From positions 384,723 to 448,722 of the forward strand of contig JAPCJH010000002.1 in assembly GCA_027887045.1 (NCBI GenBank): 64,000 nt of DNA, written 5' to 3'. The notes under the pieces were generated by a model. It was not told the origin of the DNA and searched no databases. It saw nothing but the letters and a program-made list of their open reading frames with translations. The number at the start of each line of letters is the position of its first letter. The stretch's first letter is position 1. The stretch comes from Nitrososphaerota archaeon (lineage in GTDB: Archaea > Thermoproteota > Nitrososphaeria > Nitrososphaerales > Gagatemarchaeaceae). This document shows, piece after piece, positions 16,825 to 25,760 of the stretch. Position numbers and translations under genes: made by a program.

Positions 16825-16915
16825 ATTATGAGCCGAGACCGATTTCCGAGGAGGACAGATTTTGACCGAGCCTCATGAGCTGTAACGGGGCAGTGTCCTC
16901 CGTGGGCGCGAGCGT

Positions 16916-18028
16916 TCAAGAACCCACCCGGCCCGTTTCAGGAACAATTCTGTCTGAACTCGTTCGCATGGAAGGGCCAGTATCAGACAGGCCGAACAGA
17001 CCTGTGCTCAAATATCTCATACCCGAGTCGACCATAATTGTTACCACCACGGCCTCGGGTCCAAACCTCTTCGCGACCTTCAAGGCGGCCACTACGTTCG
17101 CTCCTGACGAGGTTCCGACGAAAAGGCCTTCATCTTTCGCAAGTCTTCTGGCCATTTGCTTTGCCTCTTCTGTCGTGACTTTGGTGATTTCGTTGACTAG
17201 GTCGGGTTCCCAGAGGGGCGGAATGAAGCCTATCCCGATGCCTTCGATTTTGTGGGAGCCAGTTGGTTCCCCAGAAAGGACAGCGGATTCTGCTGGCTCA
17301 ACAGCCGCAACATGGATATTGCGATTGTGTCCCCACAAAGCCTTGGTCGCTCCGTGTATTGAGTGGGCAGTCCCAACGGCGTGAACGAAAGCGCTGATTT
17401 TTCCGTCGGTCTGGTTCCAAATCTCTTCTCCTAATGGATAGTACCCCGCCACTGCGTCGGTGTTTTTCAGCTGGTCGGACCACCAGTGATTCGGCCTCTG
17501 GCTGATCCTGCCGGCGGTGTCTATCATATCTTTGATTAGTTTCTCGGTAATCTTCTTGCCGTCGCTCTTCACATCCGTTATTTGTGTGCCGAAGGCCTTC
17601 ATGGTTAACCTCTTTTCGTCGCTGAAGGCATCCGAATAGACGGCGTGCAATCTGTAACCCTTTGACGCGCACGCGAGGGCCAACGAGATCCCGGTCGTCC
17701 CCGAGGTATACTCAACGACCGTTCCTCCTGGTTTCAGTCTACCATCTTTGGCGGCCGCCTCTATCATCGCTTTTGCTACTCTATCCTTCATGCTTCCCGT
17801 CGGGTTAGCGAATTCCAGCTTTGCAAGAATGCGGGCGGAGCCGGTTGGGACGACTTTACGAAGCTGGACCAGTGGCGTGTTCCCAATGGCCTCGACGACA
17901 TCATTCGAGATCTTCAAGCGCTTGTTGGAGTGTGTTGGTCGCCATCTAAAGCGTTGCCGGAGAAGCGTGGCGCTGCCTTCTTTTGAGCATAGACCGCCAT
18001 TCTTTCGGAAATCCAATTTCTGATCCAT
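16916..18028 (-). CDS. cysK: Cysteine synthase (PLP-dependent beta-substitution enzyme)
   Basis: 370 residues from ATG 18028; a TTG at 17917 gives a 333-residue form closer to the normal CysK length, because the first 37 residues look unrelated to the fold. The core shows VEAIGNTPLVQLRKV, PLP-binding Lys81 in NPTGSMKDR, the TSGTTGISLA phosphate-binding loop and the GTSSGANVVAAL C-terminal loop. It makes cysteine from O-acetyl- or O-phosphoserine and sulfide, or acts as cystathionine beta-synthase. The tail after LFGLSD is polar and probably disordered. Monocistronic. Confidence 0.9.
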   Translation of the reverse strand: MDQKLDFRKNGGLCSKEGSATLLRQRFRWRPTHSNKRLKISNDVVEAIGNTPLVQLRKVVPTGSARILAKLEFANPTGSMKDRVAKAMIEAAAKDGRLKPGGTVVEYTSGTTGISLALACASKGYRLHAVYSDAFSDEKRLTMKAFGTQITDVKSDGKKITEKLIKDMIDTAGRISQRPNHWWSDQLKNTDAVAGYYPLGEEIWNQTDGKISAFVHAVGTAHSIHGATKALWGHNRNIHVAAVEPAESAVLSGEPTGSHKIEGIGIGFIPPLWEPDLVNEITKVTTEEAKQMARRLAKDEGLFVGTSSGANVVAALKVAKRFGPEAVVVTIMVDSGMRYLSTGLFGLSDTGPSMRTSSDRIVPETGRVGS

Positions 18029-18060
18029 TCAGGGGCGGACCTCACTGGGCCCGTCCCTTT

Positions 18061-18870
18061 CTATCTCAGATGGTCGACGTATCTCTCCGCTGACAGTTGA
18101 ACGGCGCGGTCAGCGTTCCCGATGATGTCTCCTCCTTCGAATCCACCATGCAAGTTAGCGAACGCGTATTGTTTTATTCGTGAGGCAATCGCTCTCACCT
18201 TGCGAGCGGAAAGCGGAATATGGTTTGGGTAGCTATACATGAAACTTACCCAGCGACGGTCCATGACAACATGCAGGGTATCCCCTGAGAGAATAACTCC
18301 CTTCCCGGTAGCTCCTCCGCTCCAATATAGGACACTACTTCCGATGAAATGTCCACCGAGATGGATGATCTCTAGTCCGGATAATGGCGATGCCTTCTCC
18401 CCCCTCCAGAATGTGGTGTTTGGGCTGCTCCTTTGGACCCATCGCGCGTCAAGTTTGTGGATGTACACCGGCACGCCTCCGAATGCCTCACTCCACTCTA
18501 CCATCGACGAATAGAAGTGCGGGTGGGATATCGCGATGGCGTCGATTCCACCCAGACCCTTAACCGCCGTTATGGTATCCTCATCTATGTATGCAATACA
18601 ATCCCAAAGGAGATTACCCGATTTGGTTCTGACGAGAAACGCTCTTTGACCGATTCCGAATGAGGGCTTGGTGATTATTTGATGGAGCCCGCTTTCTACT
18701 CGAGTGATTCTATTTTTGAATCCGCGGCGTTTCATTTTCTCGAGTGTAGTCCATTGCTGACCTGACCGCGCCACGTACTGCCTATCGTTTGTGCAAATCG
18801 GGCAGCTGCCTGGGGGATGTTTCGCGTCTTCAAGCTGGATGCCACAAGTACTACAGATGTTGTAGGCCAA
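18061..18870 (-). CDS. Metallo-beta-lactamase-fold protein with N-terminal zinc ribbon
   Basis: 269 residues. Residues 6-27 form a zinc ribbon (CSTCG and CPIC). The rest is an MBL fold: LWDCIAYID, then SHPHFYSSMVEWSEAFG in place of the classical HxHxDH motif, HLGGHFIGSSVLYW, and SGDTLHVV. The HPHFY..M version, with Asp and His of the motif replaced, is typical of a subfamily of MBL hydrolases of unknown substrate rather than damage. A second His pair remains, so one metal may be bound. Start ATG 18870. Downstream of the structured element at 18,964-19,085 on the same strand. Confidence 0.78.
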   Translation of the reverse strand: MAYNICSTCGIQLEDAKHPPGSCPICTNDRQYVARSGQQWTTLEKMKRRGFKNRITRVESGLHQIITKPSFGIGQRAFLVRTKSGNLLWDCIAYIDEDTITAVKGLGGIDAIAISHPHFYSSMVEWSEAFGGVPVYIHKLDARWVQRSSPNTTFWRGEKASPLSGLEIIHLGGHFIGSSVLYWSGGATGKGVILSGDTLHVVMDRRWVSFMYSYPNHIPLSARKVRAIASRIKQYAFANLHGGFEGGDIIGNADRAVQLSAERYVDHLR

Positions 18871-18963
18871 TGAGTTCGTTCCTCATGCTGCTGACCTTTT
18901 ATCCATTCTAGTGCATCCGTTAGAGACATAGTGAGCACTTACGGGAGCATATCAAAAGTAACA

Positions 18964-19085
18964 TGAAGCGGGCCATCAAAGTAGGCCCGCGTTGACGTAC
19001 GGCCTCCGTGGAATCCCGGTCTCCGACCGGGCTTGAGATCAATGCCAACCTCTGCCCGCTTCAGAGTTGCCAACGGAGGCCGTAC
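18964..19085. ncRNA. Highly structured intergenic element, candidate non-coding RNA
   Basis: About 122 bases between two genes with a dense set of perfect helices. A 13-bp helix pairs 18997-19009 (GTACGGCCTCCGT) with 19073-19085. It encloses a 7-bp hairpin 19015-19021/19025-19031 with a 3-base loop and a hairpin 19050-19054/19062-19066 (extended by 19046-19048/19067-19069). The 7-base loop of the latter, CCCGCTT (19055-19061), is the exact complement of AAGCGGG at 18966-18972, so a pseudoknot can form; AAGCGGG can instead pair in its own hairpin 18968-18974/18984-18990. The two states exclude each other. The strand cannot be decided. No known RNA family is recognised. Confidence 0.6.
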
Positions 19086-19094
19086 CGAGCTCGC

Positions 19095-19289
19095 TCACAC
19101 GCGCCTCAGTGACGCCGTGACTCTGGCCTTCCTTGCTTCCTGCTCGTGGTATTCAGCGATTACCTTCGAGATCTCGTTGAGACGTCCCTTTGGCACCGGT
19201 ACCAGGCCGCTGCCTGCGACCATGTAGTTCGCTTCCCTCTGCTTGATGGCCTGCGCCAGCTTCGCCAGTTTCTTTCCAATGTTCTCCAA
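19095..19289 (-). CDS. Small hypothetical helical protein
   Basis: 64 residues starting at TTG 19289. A strong Shine-Dalgarno-like GGAGGTGG (19294-19301) four bases before this TTG decides the start; an upstream TTG at 19322 would add 11 residues. The protein is helical and Lys-rich: ENIGKKLAKLAQAIKQREANY, a glycine-proline turn, then RLNEISKVIAEYHEQEARKARV. Family unknown. The structured element begins ten bases beyond its stop. Confidence 0.55.
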   Translation of the reverse strand: MENIGKKLAKLAQAIKQREANYMVAGSGLVPVPKGRLNEISKVIAEYHEQEARKARVTASLRRV

Positions 19290-19293
19290 TTTT

Positions 19294-19301
19294 CCACCTC
19301 C
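19294..19301 (-). promoter_or_regulatory. Ribosome-binding site deciding the TTG start at 19289
   Basis: GGAGGTGG on the minus strand, four bases before TTG. It stands out because most genes here look leaderless. Confidence 0.55.
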
Positions 19302-19504
19302 TGTCACTAGTATGGTATCCAAAAATCAATAGTGATTTTTCGCAGCGTTCTGGGGAGATTTCGGACCTTGATGACTCTTCACAACAGAGACTGAGTCGGA
19401 ATTCGGAAGGAGGGAGAGAATCGTGACGAAGAGCCGATTTAGGAATCGAAGAAACCTCTAAATGCTAGGAATAGAGAGAATTCTCCTCTTCTATTATTCG
19501 CATC

Positions 19505-22500
19505 TCACTTGATTATCATGACCTTTCGTTCGATATAGCGCTTTATCGGTTCCCTGTCGTAATTTAGGCGAACCTTGACGACTTTCCCCCCGCGCCCTCT
19601 TTGCCCCGAGAAAAACCTCGATTCGACAAGGCCGCGGGAGAGGAGTTCATACAGGACGGGACCGTATTTTCCGCCCCTCCCGTAAACGCTGGAAACCGAG
19701 ACCTTGGACTCACGAGCGAGCTCGATCAAGCTCGTCCATCCGGCTTGCTCGGCGCTCAGCTTCTTCTTCATGTAATCCGACACGAAGGCTTCGACCAGGA
19801 ATTCGAACGCGCTCTTTGCCCCGGCGTTCTTGAATTCGAACGTCTGCTGGGGCGATATTCTGATGGATCGAGATTCGCAAAAATGGCTCTCAGGATTCCC
19901 AGATTCGTCCAGGTAGCTCACAGTAGGCCGAATGGTAACCTCGATTGGCTCGACGGCCCTGAACGAAATGCCGAAGGATTCTATCTTCATCGGGTCAAGC
20001 CGCTTTCCACGGAGATTGAGCGCGGTTCCGCTAACCGAATATTGGCTCGGAATCTCGATTGGTTGTAGTTCCGCGGGGATGAGGTTCTCAATCTTGAGAA
20101 GTGTCGCCGCCTTGCGTCCCGAGTTAAAGAGTTGAAGCTGGATCTCCAACACGTCTCCGACCTCCGCGCTTTCTCTGCACTTGAACTGGGACTGCACGTT
20201 GACACCTTCGAAAGCAGAAAGGCCGCTGGCGGTTTCTGAAGCGGGCATTTGGAAGGATGTGGCTGACACGGGAAATGGGGGGGTAACTAGAAGCTGGGCA
20301 AGCGTGGAGGCGAGCTGCAGCTTCTTTCTGACACGTTCGAGGTCGTGGTCGACATCGGCCTTTCGAGCATGATAACCAGCCGCCTCGCAAAGCGTCGCAG
20401 CGGATTCAAGGCACTTTTCGGCAGACAGGAATGACTTCTGTTTCCTCGAGGCATCGGGGGTGGTCTCGGCTTCCAAGGAGAAGACATATGCATCTAACAA
20501 CTGCATTGTGATTTCGGCCCAGTCTGCGTTCCGCTGGAACTTCCCCGTTTCATAGTACTCCTTTGCGCTTGCCAGCAGAGTCTTGGCTTGCGAATAGAAC
20601 TGAAGGTCCCCGGTTTCCCTGAATTTCAGCCCGGAGGACATGGCTCTACAAAGTGAAGCGTCCCCTGCAGCCAGCCGAGGCAGATTTCGGCCAGCGGAGG
20701 ACTGTACAACTACGCCAAAGAGAGTCGCAGCCTTCTCGTAAAGGTCAGGCCGGAGATGATCGTCAGCGTTCTTCATCGCCTCCCATCCCCTGGAGAGCCC
20801 AGCCAACGCGAAGAGTTCATTGTGTTCTTGCCCTGGAGGGACAGTTTCGTTGAGCGCTTCGAAAATCGAGGCTGCCCTCCCGTACTCCTTCGAACTCTCA
20901 GACTTTTCGTTCTGTGAGTCGAAGCTTCTTGCTGATTCAAGAGCAGCCCTCCCTTCAGAATATCGAACTCTTTCCTTTGCTGAATTCGCGAAAGTAGTAA
21001 GTTCGCCCAGCTCCCGAGTGTCTACAGTTGCGCTCGCACGCCTTTCGAGTTTCTGCTGTGACTCAAAGAACGCTTTCCCCGCCTCCGAGAATACACCCGT
21101 TGCTTCAATGAAAGCCCCTTTGTCTCCCAGCGCCTCGCCGCGCTGAAAGAGTGACCACGCGGCGAAATAATCCGAGAGGTTGGCCCAGTCCTGCGTGCGA
21201 GCCAGAATTGTGGATGTTCTGAGGTAATGGTCAGACGATCGAGGATAGTCTCCAGATTCAGAAGCTTTTCGAGCGTTCTCGATTTCGCTCCACGCTGTCA
21301 TGTATGCGGCATAATTGTTGAAGAACTTCCCGAACCTGCGCATCTTGCTGGCCGCGAGCTCGTATGATTCGGCTGCACGCAGAAATTCCTCCGCAGATTT
21401 ACTGTGTTCCCCAGACTGGCTCAGCCTCTCGGCAATTTGCCAGTGCATTTCGGCGCTGCGGCTTGGCCACCCAGCTTCCTTGAAATCAGCTCCAGCTTGT
21501 GCCAGCAGACGGCGTTCCCTTTCTTTCAATCGCTCATCTGAAGTGAGGAGATCGAGCCGATGATACATCGCCGCAAGGAGTGACTCGTAGTTTGCAAAAG
21601 CGACCGTGAGGTGGTGTGGCACTCCTGAGGGAGCGAAGTGCTTCTTGCAGAGCCGGATTGCTTCTTCAGCGTCCGTCACGGCCGAGTTGAGAAGGTCGAC
21701 CTTCTGGTCGCGGTCTTGTGTCAACTCGGCAAGTTCTGACTGAATACGAGCTGACCCGAATCGGACAATCCCCCTGTCCCATTCGTGGAAGGGAACGCTC
21801 GCCATAGTGTGCCTGTCCACAGGCCCCGCGAGTTCGGCTGCCTCGTTCAGGAGCGTACGCTTTTCTTCTGGTTCGCTTGTGAGAGTCGACAGACTTGACA
21901 ACAACGCCATGAGGGTCCTGGCCGGCGAATCATCTCCGAGCACCCCCGACCTTTCGTACTCTGGTAGTGCCTTACGCGCGAGCGAAACCGCCTCCTGGAG
22001 GAGGCTTCGTTTCCTGTTGAGATTGGGCTCCGTGAAAGCGAGTCTGTAATACGCCTGTGACATCCCGAGGGCGTACGTGAATGACACGCCATCGTTCCTC
22101 ATGACAGTTTGAAATCTCGTGATCGCCTCACGGGACAGAGCCTCGCACTCCGCGAACTTCCTATGCTTCTTTGTAGGGTCCTCCTCCGAGGCCATTTCCC
22201 AGACCAAGTCGAAAGCCTTGGCGAACAATGCTTCCGCAATCGCTTCTGTGTCCCGACATCTTTGGGCATGGTCCATTGCAATCCTAAGATTCTTCCTGAA
22301 GACAACGGGAGTTCGGTTTGTGTATCCTGTCGTGGCCAAAAAGAGAAGACTTGCCCTGCTGACAAGTAAGTCGTCGCCTGCCTCGTTTGCAAGATCAACA
22401 CTCTTTGAGACCAAACGGCGAGCGTCCTCTCTGGCCCTCTTCCTGTCTTCTTGCTCTTTGAGAAGGAAAGATGCGAAGAGAGCGTGCTTCGCGAGGAGAA

Positions 22501-23107
22501 AATGCAATCGAGCCGACTGTGCGCCTTTGCTTTTTGAATTCTTCGAGATGGCTTTCCGGCCCACGTCAAGTGCTTCCTCAACGACTTCCCGTCTTTTGTT
22601 CGGGTCCCATTCCATGTCCGAGAGCGAGGCGAGGCAATCGAGGAAGTCGTTCGCCGCCTGAATGAAACTCAGGTGATCCTCGCTTCTTCCCAAAATTTGC
22701 GCGGCTTCTCTGAACGAGTTCGCGCTTGATTCCAAGAGCTTCTTCGTTTCAGTTGGCCTCAGGGCAAGGTGTGAATCTGAGAAAAGTGCGGCAGCTCGGG
22801 CCCTGGCCGCATTGGCAACACTTGCCCTGTCTTTGCTCTTCCTCCACGCTTTCTCAGCCTTTAGGTATTCTTCCGAGGCTCGCCGGAGATTCTTCCTGAA
22901 GCTACTCGTGGAAGAAGCTTGGTAAGCGCCCCTGCTCAGACAATGGCCTGCCTCAAAAATGGCCCTCAAAGCAAGCTGGGAGTTGCTCGGTGTGGATTGC
23001 TTGGCGAGAGAATCGAGAAGTGTTGAGGCCCCGAACCAGTCGTATCCGGCTTCCAGACTACGAACCCTCCTAAGAATCTCCTCTTCGTCTTTTCCTCCGT
23101 TCGTCAC
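19505..23107 (-). CDS. Giant helical-repeat protein ending in a winged helix
   Basis: 1200 residues. Residues 1-900 are alpha-helical with TPR-like units (A, G, Y at fixed spacing; e.g. DRASVANAARARAAALFSD, NRKRSLLQEAVSLARKALPEYE), about twenty of them. Residues about 930-1070 are a beta domain resembling a CARDB/NEW3-like fold (GDVLEIQLQLFNSGRKAATLLKIENLIP). Residues about 1100-1200 look like a winged helix: GWTSLIELARESKVSVSSVYGRGGKYGPVLYELLSRGLVE followed by a basic wing RGRGGKVVKVRL. A solenoid scaffold with a DNA-binding end is inferred. GTG start at 23107 with TATA-like AAATACAAG near 23133. Unrecognised as a named family. Confidence 0.75.
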   Translation of the reverse strand: MTNGGKDEEEILRRVRSLEAGYDWFGASTLLDSLAKQSTPSNSQLALRAIFEAGHCLSRGAYQASSTSSFRKNLRRASEEYLKAEKAWRKSKDRASVANAARARAAALFSDSHLALRPTETKKLLESSANSFREAAQILGRSEDHLSFIQAANDFLDCLASLSDMEWDPNKRREVVEEALDVGRKAISKNSKSKGAQSARLHFLLAKHALFASFLLKEQEDRKRAREDARRLVSKSVDLANEAGDDLLVSRASLLFLATTGYTNRTPVVFRKNLRIAMDHAQRCRDTEAIAEALFAKAFDLVWEMASEEDPTKKHRKFAECEALSREAITRFQTVMRNDGVSFTYALGMSQAYYRLAFTEPNLNRKRSLLQEAVSLARKALPEYERSGVLGDDSPARTLMALLSSLSTLTSEPEEKRTLLNEAAELAGPVDRHTMASVPFHEWDRGIVRFGSARIQSELAELTQDRDQKVDLLNSAVTDAEEAIRLCKKHFAPSGVPHHLTVAFANYESLLAAMYHRLDLLTSDERLKERERRLLAQAGADFKEAGWPSRSAEMHWQIAERLSQSGEHSKSAEEFLRAAESYELAASKMRRFGKFFNNYAAYMTAWSEIENARKASESGDYPRSSDHYLRTSTILARTQDWANLSDYFAAWSLFQRGEALGDKGAFIEATGVFSEAGKAFFESQQKLERRASATVDTRELGELTTFANSAKERVRYSEGRAALESARSFDSQNEKSESSKEYGRAASIFEALNETVPPGQEHNELFALAGLSRGWEAMKNADDHLRPDLYEKAATLFGVVVQSSAGRNLPRLAAGDASLCRAMSSGLKFRETGDLQFYSQAKTLLASAKEYYETGKFQRNADWAEITMQLLDAYVFSLEAETTPDASRKQKSFLSAEKCLESAATLCEAAGYHARKADVDHDLERVRKKLQLASTLAQLLVTPPFPVSATSFQMPASETASGLSAFEGVNVQSQFKCRESAEVGDVLEIQLQLFNSGRKAATLLKIENLIPAELQPIEIPSQYSVSGTALNLRGKRLDPMKIESFGISFRAVEPIEVTIRPTVSYLDESGNPESHFCESRSIRISPQQTFEFKNAGAKSAFEFLVEAFVSDYMKKKLSAEQAGWTSLIELARESKVSVSSVYGRGGKYGPVLYELLSRGLVESRFFSGQRGRGGKVVKVRLNYDREPIKRYIERKVMIIK

Positions 23108-23141
23108 AGCCGGCTACATAGGTTCGACTTGTATTTGGGTG

Positions 23142-23441
23142 TCAGGTCCAGATGTGATCAGATGCTACGACCGTGTGAGTGCCCTGCACGACCTGCGGCG
23201 AGTGCGGCTTGCCGATTTCGTCGGCTACTCGCAGCAAGTCTTTCGCGTTCTTGGCCTCTACCTTCAGCAGGACGCTCCATCTGCCAGATATCACATACGC
23301 TTCCTTGATCTTGGCTCCTATGTACTCCTTTCCCTCTTTCCTTTCGTGCTTTCTTAGAAGCTGACTGACGAAAGCGAAGGCTGTACCAGGCTCCGTCTCG
23401 ACGAAGATGAAGCCTACCAAATCCTTCTCAGCTGTTCCCAT
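23142..23441 (-). CDS. Stand-alone Lrp/AsnC ligand-binding (RAM) domain protein
   Basis: 99 residues from ATG 23441 (MGTAEKDLVGFIFVETEPG). The ferredoxin-like RAM/SAM pattern is clear: VGFIFVETEPGTAF, IKEAYVISGRWSVLLKVEAKNAKDLLRVADEIGK, ending with V.GTHTVVASDHIWT. No HTH is present, as in many archaeal RAM-only proteins that sense amino acids and pair with full-length Lrp partners. The frame is open upstream to 23507, where residues are atypical. Only 34 bases separate its stop from the start of the helical-repeat gene on the same strand, so both may be cotranscribed. Confidence 0.8.
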   Translation of the reverse strand: MGTAEKDLVGFIFVETEPGTAFAFVSQLLRKHERKEGKEYIGAKIKEAYVISGRWSVLLKVEAKNAKDLLRVADEIGKPHSPQVVQGTHTVVASDHIWT

Positions 23442-23579
23442 CTGCAAAACTCTTTGACGTGAGTTTTGACTAATAAGGCTATGCGCGCAACGTTCCCACA
23501 GAGTCAATTACAATTGCACGTTGAGTTGAAACGATCGAGACCGCGGTGTCGGAGGTCGCAAGCATATCCTCGGGAATCC

Positions 23580-23586
23580 TTTTATT
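23580..23586 (+). promoter_or_regulatory. TATA-like box of the VOC gene
   Basis: TTTTATT-type element (23580-23586) about 30 bases before ATG 23615. Confidence 0.5.
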
Positions 23587-23614
23587 CGCGGAAAGCTCAA
23601 TGGCCAAACTAAGG

Positions 23615-24079
23615 ATGGAACCCAACAAAGATTGCGTGAAACCGATCCCCGATGGATATCACACCCTCACTCCCTACCTAGTGGTCGAGGACGTTCCAAA
23701 ATTAATCGACTTCCTGAAAAAGGCTTTTGGCGCGAAGGAACTCGAACGCACGACTCGCCCGGATGGGACCGTCCGGCACGCCGAGCTGAGGATCGGCGAC
23801 TCTGTCGTGATGATGGCTGAGGCGCGAGGTGAATCCAAGCCGATGCCTTGCATGCTTTACGTCTACACAGAAGACACGAACGCGACTTACGAGCGAGCGA
23901 TCAAGGCTGGTGCCACCTCACTCATGGAACCAGCTGACCAATTCTACGGGGACCGCAACGCTGGTGTCAAGGACCCGGTCGGGAACTCTTGGTGGCTTGC
24001 CACCCGCATGGAAGATGTATCTCCAAACGAAATCCAAAGGCGTTCAGAGGCGCTCTCGAAAGCCGGCACGAAAGCATAG
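23615..24079 (+). CDS. VOC-superfamily (PhnB/glyoxalase-like) protein
   Basis: 154 residues from ATG 23615; ATG 23600 and an upstream GTG-type start at 23546 are alternatives, but the TATA-like box at 23580-23586 favours 23615. The sequence VKPIPDGYHTLTPYLVVEDVPKLIDFLKKAFGAKELER is the signature of the PhnB-like branch of the VOC fold, with paired bab-b-b-b units, HAELRIGDSVVMM and the closing DPVGNSWWLATR. These proteins bind a metal or a small molecule and mediate methylmalonyl-CoA-type or resistance functions; the ligand is unknown. Followed on the same strand by the GNAT gene. Confidence 0.85.
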   Translation: MEPNKDCVKPIPDGYHTLTPYLVVEDVPKLIDFLKKAFGAKELERTTRPDGTVRHAELRIGDSVVMMAEARGESKPMPCMLYVYTEDTNATYERAIKAGATSLMEPADQFYGDRNAGVKDPVGNSWWLATRMEDVSPNEIQRRSEALSKAGTKA

Positions 24080-24197
24080 TGCCTAGGTGTAAGGACCCAA
24101 GACCACGTGTGGGTACCTCGGCCGAAGCCCAATGAAAACTGAAACGTTATTGACAAAATACAATATGTTCTCCGAAATTGCTTTTGGAGGGCCCGCA

Positions 24198-24665
24198 ATG
24201 GCCGGCTTCAAAATCAGAACCGCAGCTCAGAGAGACATCGGCATCTTGGTCCGACAGAGACACTTGATGTTTGAGGAGATGAGACACGAGACGGCGGCTC
24301 AGCACAAGATTGGAGATGACTCCTCTCACGAATGGGCGACCTCGATGATGGAGCAGGGCCTGTTCAAATGCTTCCTAGTAACCAGCGAAAGGGGTCGGGT
24401 CGCAGCGGGCGGCTGCCTGTGGTTGCGGGAAGAACAGCCGGGACCTGGTCATCCGGCGAGAAGGACGCCCTATCTGATGTCGATGTACATGGAGCCGAAG
24501 TTCCGAGGGAAGGGTCTGGGGAGCTTGATTGTGAAGAAGGCGCAGCGTTGGTCGAACAAGAGAGGTTATCCCCACATGTCTCTCCACGCGTCCAAGATGG
24601 GGAGAAAGCTGTATGCTAAACTCGGATGGAAGCGGATTTGGGAGATGGCGATCGATCTTGAATAA
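24198..24665 (+). CDS. GNAT-family acetyltransferase
   Basis: 155 residues from ATG 24198, preceded by GGAGG seven bases upstream. Fold features are FKIRTAAQRDIGILVRQR, a beta strand pair, and the acetyl-CoA site YMEPKFRGKGLGSLIV (R-G-K-G-L-G), then LHASKMGRKLYAKLGWKR. Acetyl-CoA-dependent acylation of an amine is the expected chemistry; the substrate cannot be told. Starts within the frame opening at 24132; residues before M23 do not look like a fold. Confidence 0.88.
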   Translation: MAGFKIRTAAQRDIGILVRQRHLMFEEMRHETAAQHKIGDDSSHEWATSMMEQGLFKCFLVTSERGRVAAGGCLWLREEQPGPGHPARRTPYLMSMYMEPKFRGKGLGSLIVKKAQRWSNKRGYPHMSLHASKMGRKLYAKLGWKRIWEMAIDLE

Positions 24666-24727
24666 ATCGAAGCGTACCCACTGAAACTCAAACGCAATCA
24701 CTTTTCTATTGCCCTCGTGCTCGTTTA

Positions 24728-25141
24728 TTGTCTGACTTGGACCCCTACGTTACGCTCGAAGACATACCAGTCATGTTTGTGAGATCTAGAAGTGGTCCGA
24801 AAGGTGCGCGCGAGGCCTTCGACACTTTGGAGTCAAGGCTCGCGAACTTGAAGGGGAGGAGGTTCTACGGGACGTTCCTGAACGGAGAATATTGTGCGTG
24901 TGTCGCCCGGATATCGACCGACGAGCCTGCAACGGCAAAACTCGAAGAAGGCACGATACCCGGCGGGGTCTACGCCAGGAGAAAAATTGACGATTGGGAG
25001 AGTAAGGTTCCGCGACTGGCGTTAATGTTTGAAGAAATGGCGTCGCAGAACCCCGTGGACGTCACTCGACCTTCTGTGGAATTCTATCGGAGCCAGAAGG
25101 AGTTGATACTCTTGTTACCGGTACGAGCATCAGAGAAGTGA
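24728..25141 (+). CDS. GyrI-like/AraC effector-binding-domain protein
   Basis: 137 residues, TTG start. The C-terminal part PGGVYARRKIDDWESKVPRLALMFEEM and RPSVEFYRSQKELILLLPV is the hallmark of the GyrI-like (SOUL-related) small-molecule-binding fold. It lacks a DNA-binding domain, so it is a stand-alone binder or hydrolase. The N-terminal DIPVMFVRSRSGPKG fits the first strand of the same fold. Position after the GNAT gene with a 62-base gap may be a loose co-oriented group. Confidence 0.75.
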   Translation: MSDLDPYVTLEDIPVMFVRSRSGPKGAREAFDTLESRLANLKGRRFYGTFLNGEYCACVARISTDEPATAKLEEGTIPGGVYARRKIDDWESKVPRLALMFEEMASQNPVDVTRPSVEFYRSQKELILLLPVRASEK

Positions 25142-25170
25142 GAATATGGAGCGTCCTATCCAGTCGATTT

Positions 25171-25656
25171 TCAGAATGGGAATCCTGAAGCCACCATAAA
25201 CATCAGCGTAACGACGAGGAGCAATACCACGACCACGACGCCTAGGCCCCCACGTTTGAGAGCCTTCGCGAGCTCGGGAGATGGAGGGCCAGCCTGTCCA
25301 CTAGCCAACGCTTCTTTGGCCAGATGGTCTGCCTTTGTAAGGGCCGGAAATGCAACCACTAAAGCAACCAAGTAGGCTATCAAACCAAGGGTGAGGCCTA
25401 CGTTAATGTTCGTGCCGGAGACATCTGAGGAAAAGAGCAGGGCGAGGCCAAAGACGATTGTGGCTGTGGATGTGCCGGCAAAGAATCTGGTTGCCTTGGG
25501 TCCGATTTTGGAAAGAAATTCCAATCTAGCAGTAGGGCTCAAGGATCTGAGACCAGGTGCGACAACTGAAACGAAGAGGACCGCACCGCCGAGCCACCCT
25601 ATGGCGGATATTATGTGAAGGTACGCGAGGACGGTAATGATGATTGGAGCGACCAT
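25171..25656 (-). CDS. Four-helix membrane protein (DUF2269/CopD-like)
   Basis: 161 residues with four hydrophobic helices: IIITVLAYLHIISAIGWLGGAVLFVSVVAP, ATRFFAGTSTATIVFGLALLF, LGLIAYLVALVVAFPAL and VVVVLLLVVTLMFMVASG. The LHIISAIGWLGGAVLF stretch (His and Trp in the first helix) resembles CopD/DUF2269-type proteins. No function assigned. TATA-like CTTAAATAAC at 25686-25695 precedes ATG 25656 by about 34 bases. Confidence 0.7.
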   Translation of the reverse strand: MVAPIIITVLAYLHIISAIGWLGGAVLFVSVVAPGLRSLSPTARLEFLSKIGPKATRFFAGTSTATIVFGLALLFSSDVSGTNINVGLTLGLIAYLVALVVAFPALTKADHLAKEALASGQAGPPSPELAKALKRGGLGVVVVVLLLVVTLMFMVASGFPF

Positions 25657-25760
25657 TGCCGAAACATTACCGACTCCACGATGTTATTTAAGCCTCGGTG
25701 TCATTTCAGACTGAGAATGGAAAGTCCCGCATCGGCTCACCTGAGTCTCGCGGAGCGCAG

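Noticed and set aside
18061-18870. Damaged metallo-beta-lactamase motif as a finding
   Set aside because: The HPHFY..M form of the motif appears to be normal for this subfamily, so the change is not special.
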